A stretch of DNA of 54,109 nucleotides, taken from an uncultured Pelagibacteraceae bacterium. GTDB taxonomy: Bacteria; Pseudomonadota; Alphaproteobacteria; Pelagibacterales; Pelagibacteraceae. The notes below the pieces were generated by a model, which saw nothing but the letters and a program-made list of their open reading frames with translations, did not search any database and was not told the origin of the DNA. Position 1 is the first letter of the stretch. Each line of letters starts with the position of its first letter. The position numbers were made by a program, and so were the translations under genes. This document shows, in pieces, positions 1-7,466 of this stretch. The DNA lies in assembly GCA_902533775.1 (NCBI GenBank), contig CACANA010000003.1, positions 1-54,109 on the forward strand, read 5' to 3'.

Positions 1-407
1 GATTTATTAACGTGATCATTTGGATGAACAGGTTTCTTGGATCCTTTTTTCCCTTTTAAAATTTCTATAGCTCTATTTGCTATTACCTCATTTACATTCA
101 TATTAGTTTGTGTTCCAGACCCAGTCTGCCAAACTTTTAAAGGAAAATTTCCATCCATTTTTCCAGAAATAACTTCATCAGAGGCTTTAATGATTGATTT
201 AGAAATTTTTGGTGAGATTAACCTGTCATTTTGATGGACAATAGCAGCACTTCTCTTAACAATTGCAATTGATCTAATTATTGAAGATGGCACAAATATT
301 TTGCCAATATTAAAAAATTTTTTTGACCTTTGAGTAGATGCACCCCAATATTTATCATTTGGCACTTTAATTCCACCAATGCTATCAAACTCTTTTCTAG
401 TTTTCAT
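1..407 (-). CDS. fumC: Fumarate hydratase class II, N-terminal part (runs off left edge)
   Basis: This is the first 135 residues of class II fumarase, which interconverts fumarate and malate in the TCA cycle. Reading the minus strand from the ATG at 407 gives [12 protein letters not shown]..., the substrate-site motif [13 protein letters not shown] near residues 92-104, and HPNDHVNKS at the window edge. The class II enzyme is normally about 460 residues, so the rest lies outside the window on the left or has been separated. The ORF track missed it because no stop is inside the window. A plus-strand fragment at 5106-6077 carries the C-terminal two thirds of the same family, and only about 15 residues are missing between the two pieces, which strongly suggests that they are halves of one gene (see findings). 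Divergent from the MazG-like gene, 61 nt away. Confidence 0.9.
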   Translation of the reverse strand, partial: MKTRKEFDSIGGIKVPNDKYWGASTQRSKKFFNIGKIFVPSSIIRSIAIVKRSAAIVHQNDRLISPKISKSIIKASDEVISGKMDGNFPLKVWQTGSGTQTNMNVNEVIANRAIEILKGKKGSKKPVHPNDHVNK

Positions 408-411
408 TTAT

Positions 412-441
412 TTGAATAAATAACTAAATAACTTATATACT
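412..441 (+). promoter_or_regulatory. Candidate sigma70 promoter for the MazG-like gene
   Basis: A TTGAAT (412-417) and TATACT (436-441) pair separated by 18 nt lies in the 61-nt gap between fumC and the MazG-like gene. It is followed by an AGGAG ribosome binding site at 460-464, only 4 nt before the ATG. In DNA this AT-rich, chance matches to the -10 element are common, so this is tentative. Confidence 0.3.
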
Positions 442-468
442 AGTTTTTATTAATCTTACAGGAGTAAA

Positions 469-840
469 ATGACAAATTTTCAAAAAGTAAAAAAATTTAT
501 GGAGACTTTTGGTCAAGAAGTTAAATCAAGGCCATCATTTAGCTCTGAAAAAATCAATGAGCTTAGATATAATTTAATTAAAGAAGAATTAGATGAGTTT
601 AAGCAGGCATTAGATAATAAAGATCTTTTAGAAGCAGCTGATGCTTTAACCGATATATTGTATGTTACATACGGAGCAGGACATGCATTTGGAATTGATT
701 TAGACGCTTGTTTTCAAGAAGTTCAAAATTCGAATATGAGCAAGTTAGGAAATGATGAAAAACCTATTTACAATGATCAGGGCAAAGTTATGAAAGGTCC
801 AAATTATTTTAAACCAGATTTATCTAAATTTATTAAGTAA
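469..840 (+). CDS. MazG-like / PRA-PH-fold nucleotide pyrophosphohydrolase
   Basis: A 123-residue all-alpha protein of the MazG / phosphoribosyl-ATP pyrophosphohydrolase-like superfamily, which hydrolyses nucleoside triphosphates (often non-canonical ones) to monophosphate and pyrophosphate. The metal-binding pattern is visible as EELDEF (about residues 42-47) followed by EAADALTDILYVTYG (about residues 59-73), the usual E-x2-E then E-x2-D arrangement. The C-terminal NSNMSKLG...GKVMKGPNYFKPDL block is typical of small stand-alone members. A good SD (AGGAG) precedes the ATG. The 3' end overlaps the convergent ygfZ by 8 nt. The family is clear; the exact substrate cannot be read from sequence, and a HisE role is unlikely without his genes nearby. 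Confidence 0.8.
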   Translation: MTNFQKVKKFMETFGQEVKSRPSFSSEKINELRYNLIKEELDEFKQALDNKDLLEAADALTDILYVTYGAGHAFGIDLDACFQEVQNSNMSKLGNDEKPIYNDQGKVMKGPNYFKPDLSKFIK

Positions 841-1213
841 TTTGTAGCCAATTGGGTTTCTTGATTTTAACTTTTGCAGAACCACAATTAAAAGTTTTGT
901 TAAAATCAAATTTTTCATTTTTAACTTTGATAATAGCATACGGATAATCATCATTTATTAATATTTTTCCTATTTCGTCTTTCTCTAATGATACAATGTC
1001 ATTCTCTAAATCACCCTCTATAACCTCAATTGGTAGAAGACGTTTGTTCAATTTATCTTTCAACTTAATTCTGGCAGTATTTTCTTGGCCTACGTAACAA
1101 CCTTTTTTAAAATCTATCGCATTTAATTCATCAAAATTACATTCAATACCAAAAAGTTTATTTTGAAGTTTGTCAGTATTATTTTGTGGAATTATTATAA
1201 TTGAATTACTCAT
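833..1213 (-). CDS. ygfZ: YgfZ/GcvT-family folate-binding protein, N-terminally shortened
   Basis: YgfZ (IbaG-independent iron-sulfur cluster assembly factor, GcvT-like fold) is recognised by KGCYVGQENTARI at about residues 38-50, matching the family signature K-G-C-Y-x-G-Q-E with its functional cysteine. YgfZ proteins are normally about 250-330 residues with that motif well past the middle; here the ORF is only 126 residues and the motif is near the start, so the N-terminal folate-binding half is missing. Upstream there are only 97 nt before the divergent cytochrome c gene, so the missing part is not simply out of frame next door. Either a decayed remnant or an unusually reduced form. Tail overlaps the MazG-like gene by 8 nt. 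Confidence 0.7.
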   Translation of the reverse strand: MSNSIIIIPQNNTDKLQNKLFGIECNFDELNAIDFKKGCYVGQENTARIKLKDKLNKRLLPIEVIEGDLENDIVSLEKDEIGKILINDDYPYAIIKVKNEKFDFNKTFNCGSAKVKIKKPNWLQIT

Positions 1214-1227
1214 ATATTCATATTTTA

Positions 1228-1244
1228 TGCGTCTTTGAGACGCA
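1228..1244. repeat. Perfect hairpin palindrome between divergent genes
   Basis: TGCGTCT-TTG-AGACGCA is a perfect 7-bp inverted repeat with a 3-nt loop. It lies in the 96-nt space between the divergent ygfZ remnant and the cytochrome c gene, 15 nt from the ygfZ ATG. Being GC-rich against this AT-rich background makes it stand out. It could be an operator, an RNA hairpin in the ygfZ leader, or the scar of the event that removed the 5' half of ygfZ. No T-tract follows on the ygfZ side, so it is not an obvious terminator. Confidence 0.5.
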
Positions 1245-1309
1245 AATTTATAAATTAAATTTCGTATAAAATTTGTTTAACATGTTATACGTCATAATTA
1301 AAAGAAAAC

Positions 1310-1849
1310 ATGGATTCATTTGAAATAAACAAAATTATTGCAGCTGTTCTTCTTATTGCACTACTTGTAATTGGAATTGGGAAAATTTCAGATATCGCTT
1401 TCCAGGTAGATAAGCCGGAGAAATCAGCTTACAAAGTAGATATTCAAGAAAGCAGTCAAATTTCAAGTTCTACAACAGAAAAAATTGAGGAAAAAGTTGA
1501 TATTTCTGCATTACTTGCATTAGGAGATGTTTCTCATGGAGAAAAAGTTTTTAAAAAATGTTCTGCTTGCCATTTAGTAAATAAAGGCGGGGAAAATAAA
1601 ATCGGACCAGCATTGTATGGTGTAATAGGAAGAAAAGTTGCATCAAAACAAGACTATAAATATTCAAAGGCAATGGCAGCATATGACAAAGATTGGACAT
1701 TTGAAGAGATGAATGGTTATTTAAAAAAACCTCAAAGTTATATTAAGGGAACTAAGATGGCATTTGCTGGATTAAGAAAAGAAAAAGACAGAGCATCTGT
1801 TATTTTGTATCTTAACCAAAATTCAGATAATCCACTACCCCTACCTTAA
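1310..1849 (+). CDS. Membrane-anchored c-type cytochrome (CycM-like)
   Basis: A 179-residue class I cytochrome c. An uncleaved N-terminal membrane anchor (about residues 9-31, IIAAVLLIALLVIGIG) is followed by a low-complexity periplasmic linker and a cytochrome domain with the heme site CSACH (about residues 84-88), IGPALYGVIGRK and the distal methionine in IKGTKMAFAGL. This architecture matches alphaproteobacterial CycM/cytochrome c552, which carries electrons from the bc1 complex to the terminal oxidase. It is transcribed alone, divergent from the ygfZ remnant, and its 3' end overlaps the convergent argF by 9 nt. The family is certain; the exact oxidase partner is inferred. Confidence 0.9.
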   Translation: MDSFEINKIIAAVLLIALLVIGIGKISDIAFQVDKPEKSAYKVDIQESSQISSSTTEKIEEKVDISALLALGDVSHGEKVFKKCSACHLVNKGGENKIGPALYGVIGRKVASKQDYKYSKAMAAYDKDWTFEEMNGYLKKPQSYIKGTKMAFAGLRKEKDRASVILYLNQNSDNPLPLP

Positions 1850-2770
1850 TTTTCCAAAACAATACAATAGAATACTTTTTTGAACATGAACTCTGTTCAA
1901 TGCCTGTTGCCAGACATGGGAATTTTTTCCTAAAAATACATCCTCCTCAACTTCATCTCCTCTTGGCAAACAATGCAAAAAAATACAATTTTTTTTTGTA
2001 TAATTAAATATCTCTTTTTTAATTTTAAATTTTTTAAATTGTTGTTTTTTGTTTTTTTTGTTCACTCTGTCATTAAGAGAAATTACTTTATCAGAAAAAA
2101 TTACATCTGCATCTAAAGCTGCTTTTTTTGGGTCGTGATAGATAAAGATTTTTTTTTTATTTTTGCTTACCCAATCTTTAACTTTCTTACCTGGTGCGAA
2201 TTTTTTTGGACATCCAATACTTAATGTAAAAGAAAACTTAACAGATGCTGCAATTAAACTGTCCAAAACATTATTAGAGTCTCCAATCCAACAGATTTTT
2301 AATTTTGATATTGGTTTTTTTTTAATTTCCTCAACAGTAAAAATATCTGATAACACTTGAGTTGGATGAGATGATGGACTTAAACCATTTATTATTGGGA
2401 TAGTTAGATGCTTTTGAAAATCTTCAATTTTTTTATCATCATCGGTTCTCAAGATGAAACCATCACTATATGTAGATAGAATTTTTGCAGTATCAGCTAT
2501 CGTCTCACCACCTTGTCCAAGATGAAGTTCGTTAGATCTAAGTGTCAAAGTTCCACCTCCAAGCTGTTTAATGGCTATGTAAAAGCTTATTCTTGTTCTT
2601 GAACTAGCTTTTTCAAACATTTGTACTAACATTTTACCTTTAAGAGGTGATCCTTTGTCTTGCTCCAAAGTATTTAATTTTTTTCTTTGTTTTTTTCTTT
2701 GTTTTGCATCAACAATTATTTTTCTAAGATCTGTACTTGGAATATCTTTTAAATTTATAAAGTGTTTCAT
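1841..2770 (-). CDS. argF: Ornithine carbamoyltransferase
   Basis: ArgF makes citrulline from ornithine and carbamoyl phosphate in arginine synthesis. At 309 residues it has the normal length. Visible signatures are the carbamoyl-phosphate loop SSRTRISF (about residues 56-63; the usual S-T-R-T-R has S in place of T), HLGQGGETIADTAKIL, HPTQVLSDIFTV and the ornithine-side HCLPRGDEVEEDVF. It follows argD with a 4-nt ATGA overlap, so the two are translationally coupled. Its other substrate is made by CarAB, encoded later in this window at 40.5-44.9 kb. The long aspartate/lysine-rich stretch around residues 215-250 is typical of AT-driven drift. Confidence 0.95.
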   Translation of the reverse strand: MKHFINLKDIPSTDLRKIIVDAKQRKKQRKKLNTLEQDKGSPLKGKMLVQMFEKASSRTRISFYIAIKQLGGGTLTLRSNELHLGQGGETIADTAKILSTYSDGFILRTDDDKKIEDFQKHLTIPIINGLSPSSHPTQVLSDIFTVEEIKKKPISKLKICWIGDSNNVLDSLIAASVKFSFTLSIGCPKKFAPGKKVKDWVSKNKKKIFIYHDPKKAALDADVIFSDKVISLNDRVNKKNKKQQFKKFKIKKEIFNYTKKNCIFLHCLPRGDEVEEDVFLGKNSHVWQQALNRVHVQKSILLYCFGKLR

Positions 2771-3930
2771 TTTATTTCATTACAAACTTTGCTAATAATT
2801 TTTAAAGCTATATCAATTTCTCTTTTTGTTACATTTAATGGAGGCAAAATTCGTATGACATTTTCAGCTGCTCTAATGGTCAATAATTTATTTTCCATTA
2901 ATTTTTTTATAAACTCAGTTTGATCCTTAAAAAGTTGTAAACCAATTAATAGTCCTACTCCTCTGACCTCTTTAATTACCTGGGGAAATTTAATTTTTAT
3001 TTTATTAAGTTCATGAATAAAATATTTTGACATTTTGTTCACGTTAATTAATAAATTCTTATTTATTTGATCTAAAACAGCGTTACCCACTGCCATTGCA
3101 AGAGGATTTCCACCAAATGTTGAACCATGTGTACCTGGTACCATAGCTTTTGCAACTTTCTTTGTCATTAGGACTGCACCGATGGGAAAGCCGCCTCCAA
3201 TTCCTTTCGCTATGGGGACTATATCAGGTTTAACCTTTGAATGTTCAAAAGCAAAAAATTTACCTGATCTTCCAATACCACACTGAACCTCATCAAGAAT
3301 TAAAAGTATTCTTCTTTGATTGCATATTTTTCTAATTGCTTTTATGCACCAATTTGGAATTACTTTAATTCCTCCCTCACCCATAACTGGTTCAAGCATA
3401 ATAGCCGCTGTATTTTTTTTAATCAATTTTTTTAGTTTTTTGTGATCACCAAATTCAAAATGATCAAAGCCTGGAACTTTTGGCCCAAATCCTTGTGTCA
3501 TTTTTTTTGACCCGCTTGCATGTATTGTTGCAATTGTTCTGCCATGAAAAGAATTCTTTATACAAATAATTCTATTTTTATGCTCCTTGCCTATTGAATA
3601 AAAATATCTCCTAGCAACTTTGATAGCCGCTTCAGTAGCTTCAGCACCACTATTTTGAAAAATTATTGCGTCTGCAAAAGTTTTTTTTACTAATTTTCCA
3701 GCTAATTTTTCGCCCTCTGGTATTCTAAATGCATTTGACACGTGCCAAAGTTTTTTCGATTGTTTATTAATTGCACTTATGAGCTTTTTATTTGCATGTC
3801 CAAGAGAATTTACTGCAATACCCTGAACAAAATCTAAGTATTTTTTACCATCTTTAGTAAAAAGATAACTTCCTTTCCCTCTTACAAATGATAAATTTTT
3901 TCTTTTATAATTGTTTGCGAGCGCGGACAT
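2767..3930 (-). CDS. argD: Acetylornithine aminotransferase
   Basis: ArgD is a PLP-dependent class III aminotransferase converting N-acetylglutamate semialdehyde to N-acetylornithine, and often also serving in lysine/DAP synthesis (DapC activity). The 387-residue ORF shows the phosphate-site QNSGAEATEAAIKVAR (about residue 93), the cofactor aspartate in LDEVQCGIGRSGKFFAFEH, the Schiff-base lysine in IAKGIGGGFPIGAVL and the C-terminal RLLPPLNV-like RILPPLNVTKREID. First gene of the argD-argF pair. The ATG at 3930 fits the family N-terminus. The 163-nt gap to gcrA must hold both divergent promoters. Confidence 0.95.
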   Translation of the reverse strand: MSALANNYKRKNLSFVRGKGSYLFTKDGKKYLDFVQGIAVNSLGHANKKLISAINKQSKKLWHVSNAFRIPEGEKLAGKLVKKTFADAIIFQNSGAEATEAAIKVARRYFYSIGKEHKNRIICIKNSFHGRTIATIHASGSKKMTQGFGPKVPGFDHFEFGDHKKLKKLIKKNTAAIMLEPVMGEGGIKVIPNWCIKAIRKICNQRRILLILDEVQCGIGRSGKFFAFEHSKVKPDIVPIAKGIGGGFPIGAVLMTKKVAKAMVPGTHGSTFGGNPLAMAVGNAVLDQINKNLLINVNKMSKYFIHELNKIKIKFPQVIKEVRGVGLLIGLQLFKDQTEFIKKLMENKLLTIRAAENVIRILPPLNVTKREIDIALKIISKVCNEIK

Positions 3931-4093
3931 ATTTACTTATAATTTTTTTTAGTTTTAATTAAAGTGTAATTTACAACCTCAAGTTATAAATTTATCCTGA
4001 TTGTTGAAAAATAAAAAAAAAAACTTGTATTAGTTTTCTATTATGCCACATGATGTTATTTATTAAATTTTACATACTAAATATGGTAAATTA

Positions 4094-4588
4094 ATGAGTT
4101 GGACAGATGAAAAAGTAAATAAGCTGAAAGACTTATGGGGCAAAGGTCAGACCGCTAGTCAGATTGCTGAGATAATTGGTGGAGTTTCTCGAAACGCTGT
4201 TATTGGCAAAGCACACCGACTTAACTTGTCATCAAAAATAAAAACCAGAGCTAATCTAAAACCAAATAGGAACAATTTAAAAAATGAACAAACCCCAAAA
4301 AATTTTAAAGGCATAAGAGGTAAGTTTAGATCTCTCATATTAGATAAAAATTTTGAGCCGGCAAAAAATTTAAACTTGGAAGAATTAAATGAAGAGACTT
4401 GTAAATACATGGAGGGAAATCCTGATGAAAAAAATTCAAGTTTCTGTGGGAGGAAAACTGTTGAGAAGTTTTCTTACTGCCCTTTACATTTAATGGTAGT
4501 TTTTCAACCTAAAGGTAAGAAAGAAGAATCATTAGAAAAAGATGAAGAAATGCCAAAGTTTATAGAAAAAAAAATAAAATCAGCTTAA
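4094..4588 (+). CDS. gcrA: GcrA cell-cycle regulator
   Basis: GcrA is an alphaproteobacterial transcription factor that binds sigma70-RNA polymerase and GANTC sites methylated by CcrM. The 164-residue ORF begins MSWTDEKVNKLKDLWGKGQTASQIAEIIG followed by VSRNAVIGKAHRLNL, the diagnostic N-terminal helix-turn-helix region. The C-terminal sigma-interacting part has a conserved Cys/His set (ETCKYM, SFCGRK, YCPLHL). Members are usually 165-175 residues, so it is complete. It overlaps the convergent SHOCT gene by 4 nt. Its presence is strong taxonomic evidence for Alphaproteobacteria. Confidence 0.93.
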   Translation: MSWTDEKVNKLKDLWGKGQTASQIAEIIGGVSRNAVIGKAHRLNLSSKIKTRANLKPNRNNLKNEQTPKNFKGIRGKFRSLILDKNFEPAKNLNLEELNEETCKYMEGNPDEKNSSFCGRKTVEKFSYCPLHLMVVFQPKGKKEESLEKDEEMPKFIEKKIKSA

Positions 4589-4869
4589 CTAATTATTTTT
4601 CTTTTAGCTTTTTCATATTCTTCCTCAGATAAAACCCCATCATTTTTTAGTTTATTTAACTTAATAATTTCATCAGATATATTTGCATTCTTATTATCTG
4701 AATTTACTTTTTGTTCTTTATCAAAAATATTTTCATCTATTTTTGTTTCGGAAGTATTTTCGTTTAAGTTTCTTCTTGCCTCTATTCCCATGCTTATTGG
4801 TTTAGCAGATATATATATGACGGCTAATAACAAAAAAATACAAACACCTATGACTAAATAATATAACAT
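4585..4869 (-). CDS. Small membrane protein with C-terminal SHOCT-like motif
   Basis: A 94-residue protein with one N-terminal membrane segment (about residues 2-22, LYYLVIGVCIFLLLAVIYIS), a hydrophilic acidic linker and a C-terminal segment KLNKLKNDGVLSEEEYEKAKRKIIS matching the short SHOCT pattern (L-x-x-G-x-[IL]-[ST]-x-x-E-[FY]-x-x-x-K). SHOCT domains are thought to mediate oligomerisation; no function can be assigned. It lies 22 nt downstream of the NDUFA9-like remnant on the same strand and overlaps gcrA by 4 nt. Confidence 0.7.
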   Translation of the reverse strand: MLYYLVIGVCIFLLLAVIYISAKPISMGIEARRNLNENTSETKIDENIFDKEQKVNSDNKNANISDEIIKLNKLKNDGVLSEEEYEKAKRKIIS

Positions 4870-4890
4870 TAAGATTACTATAATTTATTT

Positions 4891-5130
4891 TTATGCAAAT
4901 TGTCCACCACTTCTCCAATTGTAACTATATTTTTCAATTTCTTCACTAAATTTTCTATTCGCATCAAGTCCTAAATCAAAATTAGTCTTGTGAATACCAG
5001 ATTTGACATTATCATATCTTAATAAATTTAATTGGTCTTCTGTCAATAATGGATTAGGAAACAATTGCAAAAATTTTGCAGACATTTTGGCTAGAGGTAA
5101 AGGTAATGGCAATAATATTCTCTTTTTTTT
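4891..5130 (-). pseudogene. C-terminal remnant of NDUFA9-like NAD(P)-dependent epimerase family protein
   Basis: The minus-strand ORF from about 5130 to 4891 reads [38 protein letters not shown], the C-terminal hallmark of bacterial homologues of complex I subunit NDUFA9 (atypical SDR family, usually about 310-330 residues). Only about 80 residues are present: the NAD-binding Rossmann domain with G-x-x-G-x-x-G is missing. The ORF-track extension to 5172 (TTG start, [13 protein letters not shown]) is antisense to recognisable fumC codons and is not homologous. The break sits in or beside a T-tract at 5123-5131. The missing N-terminal part is predicted just left of the window on the plus strand if the segment is inverted. 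Confidence 0.7.
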
Positions 5131-6077
5131 TATTGTATGAAGCAACTGAGACACTAAGAAAACTTTTGCCAAGTTTAAAGCTACTTGAAGTTACATTGGG
5201 AAAAAAAAGTACTGAATTTAAAAAAATTGTTAAAATAGGTAGAACTCATCTCCAAGATGCTACACCCTTATCACTTGGGCAAGAATTTTCAGGATACCAT
5301 GAACAAGTAAAAAAAAGTATAGATAGAATCAAATATTGTTTAAATGATATTTTCTATTTAGCTCAGGGTGGGACTGCTGTCGGAACTGGAATAAATTCCA
5401 AAAAAAATTTTGATAAAAAAATTGTTAAAGAAATAAAAAATTTTTGTAAAATAAATTTTAAACCAGCACCTAATAAATTTTCTGAGCTAGCTGCGCATGA
5501 TGCAATAGTTAATTTTTCGGGGTCATTAAATTCTTGTGCAGTCGTATTAATGAAAATTTCAAATGATATTAGATTTTTAGGATCAGGTCCAAGGGCTGGC
5601 TATGGAGAACTTATTTTGCCAGAGAATGAACCTGGTTCATCTATAATGCCAGGTAAAGTCAACCCAACTCAATGTGAAGCGGTTACTATGGTTTGTGCAA
5701 AAGTAATTGGAAACCATACTGGAATTACAATTGCAGGTAGCCATGGGCATTTTGAATTAAATGTTTTTAAACCGTTAATAGCTTATAATATTTTACAATC
5801 GATTGATCTTTTGTCAGATAGTGTAAAAAATTTTAGTTTGTTTTGTGTAAAAGGAATTAAAGCAGATAAAAAAAAAATTAAAGAACACTTAGATAATTCC
5901 TTAATGCTTGTAACTGCATTAGCACCCAAGATAGGTTATGACAATGCAGCAAAAATTGCAAAAAAAGCTCTGAAAAATGGCACAAGGTTAAAAGAAGAAG
6001 CTCTCAAATCAGGTATGATCAATGACAAAGAATATGATTTACTAATTGATCCTAAAAAAATGATTAGTCCAAATTAA
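5106..6077 (+). CDS. fumC: Fumarate hydratase class II, C-terminal two thirds (5'-truncated)
   Basis: From about 5142 the translation is class II fumarase: [16 protein letters not shown], the catalytic-histidine region [27 protein letters not shown], the mobile-loop signature [15 protein letters not shown] and [14 protein letters not shown]. It ends normally. The first ~12-20 residues of the ORF ([12 protein letters not shown]) are not fumarase and are antisense to the NDUFA9-like remnant. The region carrying [13 protein letters not shown] and SSND, needed for activity because the active site is built from three subunits, is absent here and the first part of it is found at 1-407 on the other strand. 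As it stands this fragment should not be an active fumarase. Overlaps the convergent AsmA-like gene by 4 nt. Confidence 0.85.
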   Translation: MAIIFSFFLLYEATETLRKLLPSLKLLEVTLGKKSTEFKKIVKIGRTHLQDATPLSLGQEFSGYHEQVKKSIDRIKYCLNDIFYLAQGGTAVGTGINSKKNFDKKIVKEIKNFCKINFKPAPNKFSELAAHDAIVNFSGSLNSCAVVLMKISNDIRFLGSGPRAGYGELILPENEPGSSIMPGKVNPTQCEAVTMVCAKVIGNHTGITIAGSHGHFELNVFKPLIAYNILQSIDLLSDSVKNFSLFCVKGIKADKKKIKEHLDNSLMLVTALAPKIGYDNAAKIAKKALKNGTRLKEEALKSGMINDKEYDLLIDPKKMISPN

Positions 6078-7435
6078 TTAATAGCTTGTCTAACATAGGA
6101 TCTTAAATTTTGGATATTTTTTATTAAAAAAAGTTCATTTGAATTTCTATCATTATTATCAATTTTTACATTAGTGATAACAAAATCTCTTTCTCCAATA
6201 TTTTTTTCTAAATCAAATTGTATTTCTTTTACATTTTTTATTTTTTTTGATCCAATTTGAAAAACTTTTGCAAATTCAATATGGTTGGAAATTGTTAATT
6301 TATTACTTGAAAAAAATTTAATAACACCCTCTGTTTCTTTTAGTTTAATAAAAGATTCTACATCACCAATGCCATCTAGTGTAAAAATTATATTATCTAA
6401 AACTAGCTTATTTTCATTAACTAAAAAATCAATTTCTCCTTTTTTTATTAATTTATTCTTCAAATCTTTAAATTTTATTTTTAAAACACCATTAAAATTA
6501 CCAAGGTATTCTTCGTTATAATTCAAAGCATTAATCAATAGATTATCAATAATATTTTCAATTTTTTTATTTTTAATTATTAATTGTCCATCAAAATAGA
6601 AAGGGTTAAGCTGTATAGTGCTTTTTAAGCCAAAATTAATACTTTCATCATTTGGAGAAGTTATCTTAATTTTATCATTCTCAAATTCAAAATTATATTT
6701 CAGCTTATCTTGAAGAAATAATACTTCTATCTGACTGATAAAATTATTTATACTTATGTATTCAAATTTATTTTTTATTTCAATATTTGGATTATATATA
6801 TTTATTTGATGTAAACTATTTTTAGGCTTATCATAACTCCTTTTCCATTTAGAATTAAAATTTAATCCAAATACTTCCCCATCGATTTCAAAATTTTTAA
6901 TCCTTTTTTTGTTGTTTATTTTATATGAAATATTTTTTATAGGGGATATTAAAATTACTTCTTTTTTTTTATTTCTTAAAAAAATTTTACAATTATTAAA
7001 TAAAATTGGTTTGTTAATTTTTTGATATAAGTGTTTTCTTAATTCTTTAAAGTCTGAAGTTTTTACTGATATATTTGTATCTGAGATCTCAGTGTAAAGT
7101 AAGTTATTAAAAGATCTTAAGTATATATCTCTCAAGGATATAAAGATTTTAAGATTTGAAGTGCTTATCAGATCATCTTTTTTTTGTGATTTAATTAAAT
7201 TAAGTGTGGCATTTTCTACTATTAAGTGTGGCTTTGGAAATGGCTTGTATGAAATGTTGCCAGATGAATTCATGTAAATTTTAAAACTTTCGTAAAATTT
7301 TTTTTCAATTAGTAGAACTTTGCTTTTATAATTGAATAAAACTGGTAAAGATAAAATAGTTAAAGATGAAAAAATTATAGCAATTGCAGTTAAAATTAAT
7401 GTGAAAGTAATTTTATTTTGTCTAATTTTATTCAT
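6074..7435 (-). CDS. AsmA-like protein (putative envelope lipid-transport family)
   Basis: A 453-residue protein with one N-terminal membrane segment (about residues 12-33) followed by a long beta-rich periplasmic region. The piece [22 protein letters not shown] near residues 60-80 resembles the start of AsmA-type proteins (fine-structured P-x-P-x-L-x-x-x-x-x-L repeats in which beta strands build a lipid-conducting groove). AsmA/TamB/YhdP family members help phospholipid transport to the outer membrane. Divergence is high and full-length AsmA is larger (about 600 residues), so the assignment is moderate. Divergent from uvrD with a 31-nt gap; tail overlaps the fumC fragment by 4 nt. Confidence 0.55.
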   Translation of the reverse strand: MNKIRQNKITFTLILTAIAIIFSSLTILSLPVLFNYKSKVLLIEKKFYESFKIYMNSSGNISYKPFPKPHLIVENATLNLIKSQKKDDLISTSNLKIFISLRDIYLRSFNNLLYTEISDTNISVKTSDFKELRKHLYQKINKPILFNNCKIFLRNKKKEVILISPIKNISYKINNKKRIKNFEIDGEVFGLNFNSKWKRSYDKPKNSLHQINIYNPNIEIKNKFEYISINNFISQIEVLFLQDKLKYNFEFENDKIKITSPNDESINFGLKSTIQLNPFYFDGQLIIKNKKIENIIDNLLINALNYNEEYLGNFNGVLKIKFKDLKNKLIKKGEIDFLVNENKLVLDNIIFTLDGIGDVESFIKLKETEGVIKFFSSNKLTISNHIEFAKVFQIGSKKIKNVKEIQFDLEKNIGERDFVITNVKIDNNDRNSNELFLIKNIQNLRSYVRQAIN

Positions 7436-7466
7436 TTAAATAGTAAGACGTATAAATTAAAAAAAT

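Noticed and set aside
37-234. Plus-strand ORF of 65 residues
   Set aside because: It is the antisense shadow of the fumC N-terminal part, whose minus-strand reading has clear fumarase motifs.
4012-4023. Long A-run before gcrA considered as a regulatory element
   Set aside because: Homopolymer A/T runs occur all over this AT-rich window, so position alone does not support function.
4159-4410. Minus-strand ORF of 83 residues
   Set aside because: Antisense of gcrA; no homology visible and the gcrA frame is certain.
5076-5138. N-terminal extension of the fumC C-terminal ORF ([18 protein letters not shown])
   Set aside because: Not fumarase-like, antisense to the recognisable NDUFA9 C-terminal codons; it is a product of the junction, not a real start or signal peptide.
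5131-5172. N-terminal extension of the NDUFA9-like ORF ([13 protein letters not shown])
   Set aside because: Antisense of fumC codons that align well with the family; uses a TTG start.
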